Source: Ceratopteris richardii
Lineage: Eukaryota; Streptophyta; Polypodiopsida; Polypodiales; Pteridaceae
Length of the DNA: 64,000 nt
NCBI GenBank assembly: GCA_020310875.1
Contig: CM035427.1
Coordinates: forward strand, 88,046,730-88,110,729
Reading direction: 5' to 3'
Shown here piece after piece: positions 23,026 through 33,333 of this stretch. The position numbers and the translations under genes were made by a program. How positions within the stretch are numbered: position 1 is the first letter of the stretch; each line of letters begins with the position of its first letter. The notes under the pieces are model-generated. The model made no database searches, was not told where the DNA came from, and saw nothing but the letters and a program-made list of their open reading frames with translations.

Positions 23026-25169
23026 TGTGGAGGTGATCGCAATCCGGGTGGATCGGGTCCGGTCGTGGCACACACAGGGTGTATGAAGCTAATGAATGTT
23101 GGAAGGTTTAAAGATGTGAAGGTGAAATTAATGTTGAGTATGGAGAAGAGAGAGATGTTGAAATGATTATGGGAATATGAATGTAGGAGTGCAAGTTAGA
23201 TTTATGAACATGAATGATAAGAATGAAAGAGAACCATACATACGAATGAAATTTGGAAGGAAGAATGGTCCATTGAAGGAGCTTCTTAAACACTTCCTAA
23301 TTCCAATCCATATGCATAGTCTTCTTTGGATGATATGTATGCATGACGAGAATAGATGGAACCCTTACACATAAACCAGTTTCGAAAGGAAGAATGGTCC
23401 AATATTGGAGCTTCTTATACACTTTCAGAAACTAATCAATATGTATGGGTATGTTTGGATTATATGCATGCAAGTGAATTATGATGATAGAGTTTACTCA
23501 CAAGCTCAAAGAAACATCCTCACTGGTTCAACGCAATACTGCGGAGCCTTCTCACACATAGAAGAAATAGAAGACATGTAAAAATACTTAAGAGACTGAG
23601 AGAGGAGACAAGAGACAAGTGACAAGTGACATGAATTAAAAGGATTTGAATTAAGTTACATGTAAAATATCGTCGTGGTACGTCATGCTAAGCAGTCTAC
23701 TGATCAAAGGTGGTTCCGACCCTCAAACCATGACAGTTCAACCGAATGTCACACGTAAGAAGGTGAGTTCCACTCCAGTGACCCTATGTCTGTCTAGGCT
23801 CGTAACGTCTAACTAAAGAAGTCTAAGACTCATTAAAATCAGCTCTAACTCACTCACACGCTCCACCGAGGGTGAGTCAAGATAGAGATGCTGGTTTCAA
23901 GAGCCTATCCTAGATTGGAGTTCTAACTTAAATTTGAAACTAGGTTCTATACTCATACTAGCTCACCTTGGATCCTCACTCGCTCAACCGAGGGTGATCG
24001 TCTCAAGGAAACCGTAAGCTAGCATGAGCCCTATGGATGCCTAACAATGATGCTCTAGGAGTTTGGAGGGGGGTTTATATAGTTTTTTGAATGAATTTGG
24101 GCCCTTGGATCTAGAGAAATCAACTCTCAACTCTAGGATCACTACTTTCGATTACAACCATTTGATTAATCAAATCAATGGCTTGGAATTGTTCTTTCTA
24201 TCAAATCTAGTGTAAAGGAGTGAAATTTAGGCGCCCTCATTCTCCACCATTGGATCTGGGGATAATCTGGACCGTCGGATCAGTGCTGACATCAATTCGG
24301 ATAAGATAAGCCACTATTTTTGGAGAAACACTGCATTATTGATCTTTGATTGTAAAAAAAGTCTTCTTTTATGGAAAAAATTCGTGGATCCTCCTTCCTT
24401 TATGCTTTAGTGCATCTCCACCCTTGAATAGGAGCTCATCTTGACCGTACACCATGGTTCAATCATATTTTGACATGTGGCAGCCCTTCAAGCCTTCAAT
24501 TTTCTTAAACTAGAAAACTGCGGTGATCCTGAAAACTGGACTTTGTACTCTTTGACCCTCCAAATAGGCTTTGATGAAGATGAAACATTGTAGGACTATG
24601 TTTCCAAAGATCTCCTTTAGGAATATGCAGAAAAAACTCCCATCTGAATCTAACTTGTACAAGTTTGACTACATTTGGAAGCTTGCAAGGTGGCATTAAG
24701 GTGTCTAGGAAGCTCGGATAGCCTTGAAACTTTATACAAATATGTAGCCACATATGGTCTTTATACATGCCAAACCATATGGCTAACATAATTTTCTATA
24801 CAAGAATTTGTAGGGTCAAACTAGAAAAATTACATTTTTACAAAATGAACATAGCATATCAATGTGCTACAAAATCCATTTTCTGCTGAAATTTGGGCTA
24901 TAGACTGCCTTTGACAATCTTTACAAGTATATGGATTTTCATCTAATTTGGTGACAATGAAATTTTTGCCCTAATTTCCCAACTTTGACCAGCTTTGACC
25001 AGCTTTGACCGCTACCATGGACTTTCTTGATTTCTTTGAAACTTTGTATGTGACCTTCCTTTGACATCCTTGATGCATCCTGGACTTCTCGGGGAATTCT
25101 GGCTACCTTCACCAAATATGTTTTTTGTAGGCCTTCACAAGTGAGAGAGGAGAGAAAATCTCGACGACA
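23026..25169 (-). repeat. LTR of part D (2.14 kb)
   Basis: On the minus strand it runs TGTCGTCGAG...CTCCACA. The PPT-like AGTGGGGGCGAA abuts it at 25,170. It is about 98% identical by eye to the LTRs of part C. TATA box on the minus strand at 24,073-24,081 (TATATAAAC). Confidence 0.92.
24983..25011 (-). promoter_or_regulatory. Tandem W-box-like GGTCAAAGCT repeats in the U3 of part D's LTR
   Basis: Three TTGACC cores in 10-bp steps (CTTTGACCAG on the plus strand) lie about 170 bp inside the LTR start. The same array has three units at 39,211-39,238 and two at 49,064-49,083, so copy number varies between near-identical LTRs. Confidence 0.5.
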
Positions 25170-26406
25170 TTCGCCCCCACTAAACCTGCGATTCCTCCGG
25201 AAGCGCCACTCTAGCATCTCTGAAAAACAAAATGTTCCAGGCATCAAATTATTTTATAGGCAACATAAGAAACATGGAAGGAAAATTGATTATATGCATG
25301 AATAAGTAGGTAACGCGACATGAAGAAAAATTTGCATGAAAGAAAGAATTGAAACAGGCAGCATGAATATGCATGAACAAATAGGCAACATATATGCAAA
25401 TGAACAAGCAACATTGGCAACAAGAAAGAAAGAAAAAAAAAAAAAAAAAAAAACAAGCATCAATATGAAGTGGAAGTGGATGTATTGAGTCGTTTTAAGC
25501 ATCAGTTCCTCTCATCTTGAAGAAAATTTTGTACCTTTTTCATAAAGCAATCTACCTTAAATATGAGTATAAACAAAGATTTAGGATTTTCAAGAGACAT
25601 CTTTCATCTTTAGCTTATTTTAGATCAACTCCTTTCCTACATAAATATGAATATGCTCTTTCTCTAATAACATGCAAGGAAATCTAACTAAACTCCACTA
25701 ATGCATAAATCTGCCTATATAGCCCGTGATTTATTCTACTATGCCTCTTTATCCTCCTTTGGCTTGCTTCCCTTTTTTTTTTTTTTTTTGATGATGATGA
25801 TGATGATTCGGCAACTTTATGGTTACGATCACTTTTTTGGGGTGGAAGAAAGTGTAAACTTCTTGGTAACATGTAGCTTTTTTTTTTTTTTTTTTTTTTG
25901 ACGAGGAAAAATTAAACCCCGATACAAGGTACAACCATTTTTGATGACGGAGAACAGTCGTTTAAACTCCGATACAAGTGCTGTGAGATGGACTAAGGAT
26001 GTAGAAACATGCAATAGCAAGAGCTAGGATTTCAACAATTATGCTTTCGATACTGGATACATATGCATGTTTATATATGAAAGTCATGTCACCAAAATAA
26101 ACCTCCAAATCTACATGCCCTATCTTTCCACAATCCTAGATTATAATCAATTTCTTAGTAGATAAGTTACTACTTAAGATACAATTTTACACAAGTAGAG
26201 AAATCATCATTTGCCCTTTTGTGACTAAAGTGATGTGGATATGCAATGTGATGCAAAGACTGAAAAAAAACATGCATGAAACAAGCATGGAAAAAAAATA
26301 GAATGAACTTGAAAAAAAACAAAGCAACATGAACTTGAAAAATTAATGATGTTTTTCATTTTTTTTTTATTTTTTTTATTTTTTTTTATAACATGGATAC
26401 TCCTGT
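25170..26406 (-). other. 3' untranslated region of part D
   Basis: This 1.2 kb between the pol end and the LTR contains several long T/A homopolymers and a GAT repeat (25,790-25,808) and no coding sequence. The PPT (minus strand TTTAGTGGGGGCGAA) is at 25,170-25,184. The equivalents are 36,718-37,257 in part B (shorter) and 39,397-40,586 in part C. Confidence 0.75.
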
Positions 26407-28710
26407 TTATGAATCGGCCTCATTGTTGTCATCTTCTTCAATGTCCTCATCCAAAATGTACTCGTCATTATCACGCTTCTTGAATAACTTTATCCTTTTA
26501 CCTGCAATCAAAGTTTTTAGTGCAACACCATTTAATTCACAAAGAGCATACGTACCATTGTTGTTGACTTTTGATACAATGTATGGCCCAAACCACCGTT
26601 GAGTGAGCTTTTTGCGTGCATCATATTGAGAGTCAAATGTACTATCATAAATGAGCACCCAATCTCCTACTTCAATTGGCTTAGGACGCAATCGATGAGT
26701 TTTATCAAAATAATGCTTGTTCTTCATTCTAGATTCTCTTAATTTTTCAACAGCATCATCAAGTCTTAATTTACCTTGTTCTAACTGTTTAATACGCAAA
26801 CTCAAAAAATCATCAGTAGACATGTTTTCAGACCAAGGCAAATTTGACCATGCAGAAATATGAGACTGAATTGGAAACAATGGTTTTTGACAGTACATGA
26901 GTTCAGCAGGCATATATCCAGTAGTACGTGTGCATGTCATTCTATCTGCCCAAAGTGCAAAAGGTAAGAATTTAGGCCATTGTTTGATGTCACCGTTACA
27001 TGCTTTAGATATGGCTTTCACAATAGGTGGATGCCCTCTCTCTATTTTACCATTGGCCTCTGGATTATATGCAGTAGTGAGAGACAAACGAATACCGTGA
27101 CGCTCAAAGAACTCTTTAGCTTCTCTCGTATTTAACTCTCCACGATCGGCAACTACTTTCTCTATGTACCCAAAGCGACTTATGACATCTTCAAGCAAGA
27201 ATTTGCAAACATTGTAAGTGGTCTTAGATCGTAGTGCACGTCCCTCTACATGATTAGTTAAGTCTTCTCTTGCAAGTACAATGTAACGCATTTTGTCGAT
27301 ACCTTTAGGCATAGTTACAAGATCTACTACCCATTTGTAGTGAATACAAGGTGGATAAGTAGGATGCAACGGATCTCTATGTTTGACTGATGAATGAAGT
27401 TGACAAGTAGAACATGTAGAAACATAGCTACTAATGTCAACATACATCCTAGGCCAATAATAGGTACTTCTAATTTTTTCATATGTTCCAAAAAATCCTT
27501 TATGACCGGCCCATAATGTCTCATGCATTTCCTTCATTACTTGCAATTGAAGACCTCTCTTTCCTAGGACTCGTTGTGGATTCTTAACCTTACCCTTAGC
27601 ATGTCTCCAAAGATAACCATTACATAGGAAAAAGTTATAAGCTCGTTTCCTAATGTTACGGAATCTATTCGTAGTCCAGCTAGGTAATGGTTGTAGTGTA
27701 CTCAGATACTTTCCTATGTCTCTCCATTCATCTTCGTACTCAGACTCATGAAATTTCTCATACTCATATATATATGGAACATAGTCAACTAAATTCACAT
27801 TCTTTATTAGATCACTTTCAAGATCATCATCAAATCTAGCTCTCGATAACATATCAGCAACTGAGTTTGACTTACCTGAAATATGAACTAACTCAGGATT
27901 TATGAACTTAATATATGAGATCCATCTAAGCATGGCTATATCAGGAGATGAACAATTGGCTATCATTCCAATGAGAGGCAAACAATCAGTCTCAACTTTG
28001 ACATTTGCACCAATGAAATATTCTTTGTCTATTTTCAAAGCTGTTACCATACCCCATAGTTCTCGTTTGATCTGTGGATATTTTCGTTGTGTTTCATGTA
28101 GAATTTTGGCACCAAACCTAATTGCATATCTATTCCCTTCACTATCGTCTTGACTTATGACCCAACCTATACCAATAGGACTAGTATCAACAGTCAATAT
28201 AATAGGTTTGTTAGCAGAATAGTCTACACGCTTAAGGATGGGAGCTTCAAGCAATAATTTCTTCAATTTATGCATAGCTTGAGTGTGTTTGTCAGTCCAA
28301 ATAAATTTTCATTTCTTCCTCAACAAGTCATAAAGACAATCAGCAACATGAGCAAAGTGTGGGATCCAAATAACATAAAAGATGCAAGCACCAAGAAATC
28401 TACGTACCTCACTCACGTTGTTACATGTTTCAGAAATCTTGCTAATGGCATCAACTTTTTGTGGGTATGGCTTTCGACCATAATGGCCACATAAATGTCC
28501 AACAATAAGTACCTCGTTGACACCAAAAACAGATTTCTCTATGGAAAATGTGAGACCTACCTCTTCAAATCGTTGAAATATGCTTTCACAATCAGAGATA
28601 TGGTCAAGAACAAATTTACGACATCCCGATGAATCTAAAGTAATGTCCTTTACACGTTCCTCACTCCCTTTAATTGGAATATCATCAATGAATGGCATAG
28701 TTATATGAGG
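26407..28710 (-). pseudogene. pol 3' part (RT end, RNase H, integrase) of part D, broken
   Basis: Near-copy of the C-terminal two thirds of pol in part C: a FIDDIPIKG reverse transcriptase core, RNase H (ILTVDTSPIGIGW), an HHCC integrase finger (CSTCQLH) and the catalytic core (VADRGELN, NPEANGKIERGH). The region ends at about 28,710, where plus-strand LTR sequence of part B starts. It is a fossil with about one break besides its missing 5' part. Confidence 0.85.
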
Positions 28711-29143
28711 CATAGAATAAGAAAATTGAAGGCTTGAATGTCTGCCATATGTCAAAATATGATTGAACCATGTTGTACGGTCAAGATGAGCTCATATTCA
28801 AGGGTGGAGATGCACTAAAGCATAAAGGAAGGAGGATCCACGAATTTTTTCCATAAAAGAAGACCTTTTTTACAATCAAAGATCAATAATGCAGCATTTC
28901 TCCAAAAATAGTGGCTTATCTTATCCGAATTGATGTCAGCACTCATCCGACGGTCCAGATCATCCCCAGATCCAATGGTGGAGAATGAGGGCGCCTAAAT
29001 TTCACTCCTTTACACTAGATTTGATAGAAAGAACAATTCCAAGCCATTGATTTGATTAATCAAATGGTTGTAATCAAAAGTAGTGATCCTAGAGTTGAGA
29101 CTTGATTTCTCTAGATCCAAGGGCCCAAATTCATTCATAAAAC

Positions 29144-29152
29144 TATATAAAC
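29144..29152 (+). promoter_or_regulatory. TATA box of the MarY1-like LTR
   Basis: CTATATAAACCCC, a good plant TATA context, conserved in all copies: on the minus strand at 24,073-24,081, 38,300-38,308 and 48,155-48,163. Confidence 0.65.
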
Positions 29153-29225
29153 CCCCCTCCAAACTCCTAGAGATCATTGTTAGGCATCCATAGGGCTCAT
29201 GCTAGCTTACGGTTTCCTTGAGACG

Positions 29226-29375
29226 ATCACCCTCGGTTGAGCGAGTGAGGATCCAAGGTGAGCTAGTATGAGTATAGAACCCAGTTTCAAATTTAAGTTA
29301 GAACTCCAATCTAGGATAGGCTCTTGAAACCAGCATCTCTATCTTGACTCACCCTCGGTGGAGCGTGTGAGTGAG
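29226..29375 (+). repeat. Paired TCACCCTCGG repeats in the LTR leader
   Basis: TCACCCTCGGTTGAGCGAGT (from about 29,228) and TCACCCTCGGTGGAGCGTGT (from about 29,349) are near-copies 120 bp apart, each with an inner CTC/GAG complementarity that could fold. They lie downstream of the TATA box and are kept in every LTR copy of the family in the window. Confidence 0.6.
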
Positions 29376-30199
29376 TTAGAGCTGATTTTAATGAGTCTTA
29401 GACTTCTTTAGTTAGACGTTACGAGCCTAGACAGACATAGGGTCACTGGAGTGGAACTCACCTTCTTACGTGTGACATTCGGTTGAACTGTCATGGTTTG
29501 AGGGTCGGAACCACCTTTGATCAGTAGACTGCTTAGCATGACGTACCACGACGATATTTTACATGTAACTTAATTCAAATCCTTTTAATTCATGTCACTT
29601 GTCACTTGTCTCTTGTCACCTCTCTCAGTCTCTTAAGTATTTTTACATGTCTTCTATTTCTTCTATGTGTGAGAAGGCTCCGCAGTATTGCGTTGAACCA
29701 GTGAGGATGTTTCTTTGAGCTTGTGAGTAAAATCCATCATCATAATTCACTTGCATGCATATAATCCATACAAATCCATACATATTTATTAGTTTCTGAA
29801 AGTGTATAAGAAGCTCCAATATTGGACCATTCTTCCTTTCGAAACTAATTTATGTGTAAGGATTCCATCTATTCTCATCATGCATACATATCATCCAAAG
29901 AAGGCTATACATATGGATTAGAATTAGGAAGTGTTTAAGAAGCTCCTCCAATGGACCATTCTTCCTTCCAAATTTGATTCGTGTGTATGGTTCTCTTTCA
30001 TTCTTATCATTCATGTCATCAATCTAACTTGCACACCTACATTCCCATTCCCATAATTATTTCAACATCTCTCTCTTCTCCATACTCAACATTAATTTCA
30101 CCTTCACATCTTTAAACCTTCCAACATTCATTAGCTTCATACACCCTGTGTGTGCCACGACCGGACCCGATCCACCCGGATTGCGATCACCTCCACATT

Positions 30200-30216
30200 T
30201 GAACCCGACGTGAAAC
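30200..30216 (+). other. Primer-binding site, tRNA-Trp type (part B)
   Basis: TGAACCCGACGTGAAAC begins two bases after the LTR. It is complementary to the acceptor end of plant tRNA-Trp as I recall it (...TTCACGTCGGGTTCA), except that the bases facing the terminal CCA are not TGG. The same site lies at 47,091-47,107 on the minus strand in part C. Confidence 0.6.
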
Positions 30217-30253
30217 GCTTCGTGGCATTTGCTTCTGAACTTGTTGGGAGGTT

Positions 30254-33200
30254 GTGATCCATATCCTTTGTTTCATATTTTTCATCCTCATCATATCATC
30301 ATCATTCTTGAGTGTTGCACTGGATTTCTCACAGTATCGTGCACATCTTCGTCGCGAAGTAAAAACATTTGTGAGAGATCTAGAACATCGTGCATCACTT
30401 GCTTATTCACATAAGATGGAGGAAGGATTCAAATCCCTTATTGTTGAGAAACAAGGCCAAAGAATAGTCTCTTCTATGTTGAGAGAGAAGGGAAAATTCA
30501 ATGGCATCAACATCACAAGCTACTTAGATTTGTTTGAAGAGCAAGCTATGATTTTTGGTCTTCCTGAAGATCTTTTGATATCATTCTTTGAACGAATTGT
30601 TGATAGCTCTATCATAAACCGTGTCACTCAATATGATAGTCTTCCTTGGAGTGATTTTAGAAAGGAGATGCTCAAAGAATTCTATCTTGAAGATTATAGC
30701 CAACATAATCGAGATGGATTCTTACGATGGGTCAATTCTCCAAAGCCTAGTAGCTCTATTACTCACTTACAAAATGAGTATATTAGACGCTATGAACAAC
30801 TTCCTGATGAGGATAAGATAACTTTGGAACCTGATCTTGTGATCAATTTTCTTAAGCTTCTTCATCCTGAAACTCGTAGGGAAGTTGAACGGCGATTAGA
30901 AGAACCAGATAAGCGCTATGGTCTTACTGACAATTGGCAAAAAGTGCGTAAAGTAGTAGAGGCTGTAGCCCATAGACATCAAAGACAATCCATGCTTTAT
31001 GAGCAAACTAGTCTTCCTCAAGCTAGCCTTTCACAAATTAAGGAGCAATTTAGAGAACAATCCCATGCTATGCTTTTTGACTCTACTCCTATTCCTCAAA
31101 TGATGGAGCCTACTCAAGGTTTTAAAGTAGAGCCAAATAAAAGTGTAGTTGAACAATCTCAAGTGGATATTCTCACTAAGCAAATGGAAAGTCTTATTGC
31201 TACACAATCCAATTTGGCCAAGACTATAGATGCTTTACAATCTAGTTACACCAAAACTTTCCAAAATCAAATGAACCCAATGACTTTTCAAGAGCCTAAT
31301 CAACATGTTATAGCTACCAATCAAAATCCACAAATAGCTCCTACTCAAGCATATCATGTTCCTCCAATGCATAATCCTTCAATGCAAAATCCTCATCCTC
31401 ATGTGCAAAATCCTCAAATGTATCAAAACATGTATCCTCAAGCTTCTCAAATAGCTTTTCAAAATCCTCAAAATCAAAATTTTGAAAATCATCAACCGTA
31501 TAATATGGAAGCTCCTCTTGCACCTCAAGTACCACATGTTGCTCCCCAAGCTCCTCAAATACATCAATTGCCTTATCAAAATCCTAATTATCCTGTTCAA
31601 GCAATACCTTATCAACAAAATCCTCAATCTCAAAATTGCCCACCACAAGTTAATCAAAATCCTCAAAATCAAAATGGTTTTGTGCGTGGCCCTCGTAGGT
31701 GTCCTTGGTGTGATTCGTTAGAGCACTTTTTGAGAGATTGTGAATTATTGAAGGCTGCTAAGGAGCAACGACTAGTAATAGACATAGACAAGAAAATCTG
31801 TGACTATCGATCTAGGCTACCTTTGCAAGGAAATTATGGTAAGGGAGGAATGAAAAAACATTATGAAAATATAACCATAATGGACGTAGGAACTAGAGGA
31901 GTGAAACTAGAAGCTCTTGATGAACAACAAGTAGAATCAAGTAAAGCCACAAAGGAAGGTGATTTTTCTATAGAGGCTTTAGTAAGAGCACGGGATGAGA
32001 TTAGGAGAATAACGGCTTGGGAGTCACCAATAGAAGATCAATCTCTTATTTCTCACATATCCAATGTAGAAGAAAAACGAAAAAGAGATGAAGCTGAGCC
32101 TAGTGAAAGAAGAGTAACACGAAAACAAACCTCAGAGGGAATAGAAACAATCATAGAGCAGGGAGAAACATCACAATCCAAAGATAAAAAACAAGAATCA
32201 GAACCCAATGAACAAAAACAAGAGGAGAAACAAAAAGGGAAGAAGACAAAGCAAAGAAAAATAGAACCAAAGCCTTTAGATAAACAAGAACAATCAAAAC
32301 AAACTGAAGACCAAACACGAGAACATGAACAAAAACAAGAACCTGAGCAAAAACAAAAGAAACCAAAGAGAAAACCTAAAGCCATCTTGATTTCAGAAAT
32401 TGAGAGAAAAATAGATCCTATGGAGATTTTAGATTACATTTTGCTTAAGAGTCAAGTGACTATGTCTTTAGAACAAGTTTTCTCTATTGCAAAGCCTGTT
32501 TTTAAAGATAACTTTATCGGCCTAATTAAAAGGAAGAGGTTTCCGCTTAATCTAGATACTGAGATGCAAGATTCTCTAGATCAAGATCAAGCTATGAATG
32601 AAGCCTTAAACTTTGATGAATCTGATGAAGAGGACTTTGATGATGATGAAGTAAATGTTAATAAAAATTTCTTAGGACCTATTCAACCTGACCATGAAAA
32701 TCATGAAAACAATCCTGAAAGCCACTTTAAAAGAACATTTTGGTCTAGAGGTACATCAGAGATGCATGTTAAAATAGGAAATGATAAGAACACTATCACT
32801 GTAAATGCATTAGTAGATTCCGGCTCTGAAATCAATGTGATTTCAAGAGAAGTCTATGATAAGTTTCGATGGCCCATAGATAAAGATTGTGGATGGCGTA
32901 TGAGAACTGCAGATAATGGTGTAGGTACCCTGTATGGAGCTTGTGCTAGTGTGCCCATATCCATAGGAGGAATCACAGAAGAGTTTCACTTTTTTATTCA
33001 AGATAATTGCTCCTATGAAGTTCTCTTAGGTCAACCCTTTATTTGTGAGAGTCGTATGGAAACTAAAGCCATGGATGATGGGTCTACCTATGCTAGATTT
33101 AAGTCTAAGGATGGAATGCAATCACTTCAAGTCATGACAGTAGGAGTGAATCATCCTAGGAATCGATTGTCAATTAGAAAGAAACCTATTGTTACTCAGG

Positions 33201-33274
33201 GTCACGAGCATGCTTCTAGTGATTGTGCACCTCGATTCATGTTTGGAGCTACATATGATCAAAATTTCGGATAG
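30254..33274 (+). CDS. gag-pro ORF of part B (1,006 aa)
   Basis: The frame holds gag and protease. The N-terminus is hydrophobic (IHILCFIFFILIISSS, residues 2-17), odd for gag; a later start at about codon 55 (MEEGFKSL) is possible. A helical gag domain follows (residues about 60-260), then a Pro/Gln/Asn-rich low-complexity stretch (about 330-475, many NPQ units), one zinc knuckle CPWCDSLEHFLRDC (about 482-495), a Lys/Glu/Gln-rich charged stretch (about 640-720) and an aspartic protease core VDSGSEINVIS (about 853-863). Gag would form the particle and bind the RNA; protease would process it. The pol ORF follows 59 bp later in another frame. The same layout in part C suggests that this two-ORF plan is native. 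Confidence 0.85.
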   Translation: MIHILCFIFFILIISSSFLSVALDFSQYRAHLRREVKTFVRDLEHRASLAYSHKMEEGFKSLIVEKQGQRIVSSMLREKGKFNGINITSYLDLFEEQAMIFGLPEDLLISFFERIVDSSIINRVTQYDSLPWSDFRKEMLKEFYLEDYSQHNRDGFLRWVNSPKPSSSITHLQNEYIRRYEQLPDEDKITLEPDLVINFLKLLHPETRREVERRLEEPDKRYGLTDNWQKVRKVVEAVAHRHQRQSMLYEQTSLPQASLSQIKEQFREQSHAMLFDSTPIPQMMEPTQGFKVEPNKSVVEQSQVDILTKQMESLIATQSNLAKTIDALQSSYTKTFQNQMNPMTFQEPNQHVIATNQNPQIAPTQAYHVPPMHNPSMQNPHPHVQNPQMYQNMYPQASQIAFQNPQNQNFENHQPYNMEAPLAPQVPHVAPQAPQIHQLPYQNPNYPVQAIPYQQNPQSQNCPPQVNQNPQNQNGFVRGPRRCPWCDSLEHFLRDCELLKAAKEQRLVIDIDKKICDYRSRLPLQGNYGKGGMKKHYENITIMDVGTRGVKLEALDEQQVESSKATKEGDFSIEALVRARDEIRRITAWESPIEDQSLISHISNVEEKRKRDEAEPSERRVTRKQTSEGIETIIEQGETSQSKDKKQESEPNEQKQEEKQKGKKTKQRKIEPKPLDKQEQSKQTEDQTREHEQKQEPEQKQKKPKRKPKAILISEIERKIDPMEILDYILLKSQVTMSLEQVFSIAKPVFKDNFIGLIKRKRFPLNLDTEMQDSLDQDQAMNEALNFDESDEEDFDDDEVNVNKNFLGPIQPDHENHENNPESHFKRTFWSRGTSEMHVKIGNDKNTITVNALVDSGSEINVISREVYDKFRWPIDKDCGWRMRTADNGVGTLYGACASVPISIGGITEEFHFFIQDNCSYEVLLGQPFICESRMETKAMDDGSTYARFKSKDGMQSLQVMTVGVNHPRNRLSIRKKPIVTQGHEHASSDCAPRFMFGATYDQNFG

Positions 33275-33333
33275 AATCCATTGTTGAGCGGGACAACAGT
33301 GGATATTGGTTTGACATCTCGCATCCAACCAAC

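Larger units (their letters stand above)
28711..30197 (+). repeat. LTR part of part B
   Basis: About 1.49 kb matching the promoter-to-U5 side of the family LTR, ending CTCCACA just before the PBS. TATA box TATATAAAC at 29,144-29,152. The U3 start with the W-box array is not present here. Confidence 0.9.

Noticed and set aside
31341-31721. Overlapping frames inside the NPQ-rich part of gag
   Set aside because: Shadow frames of a low-complexity coding region; they do not persist as independent genes.
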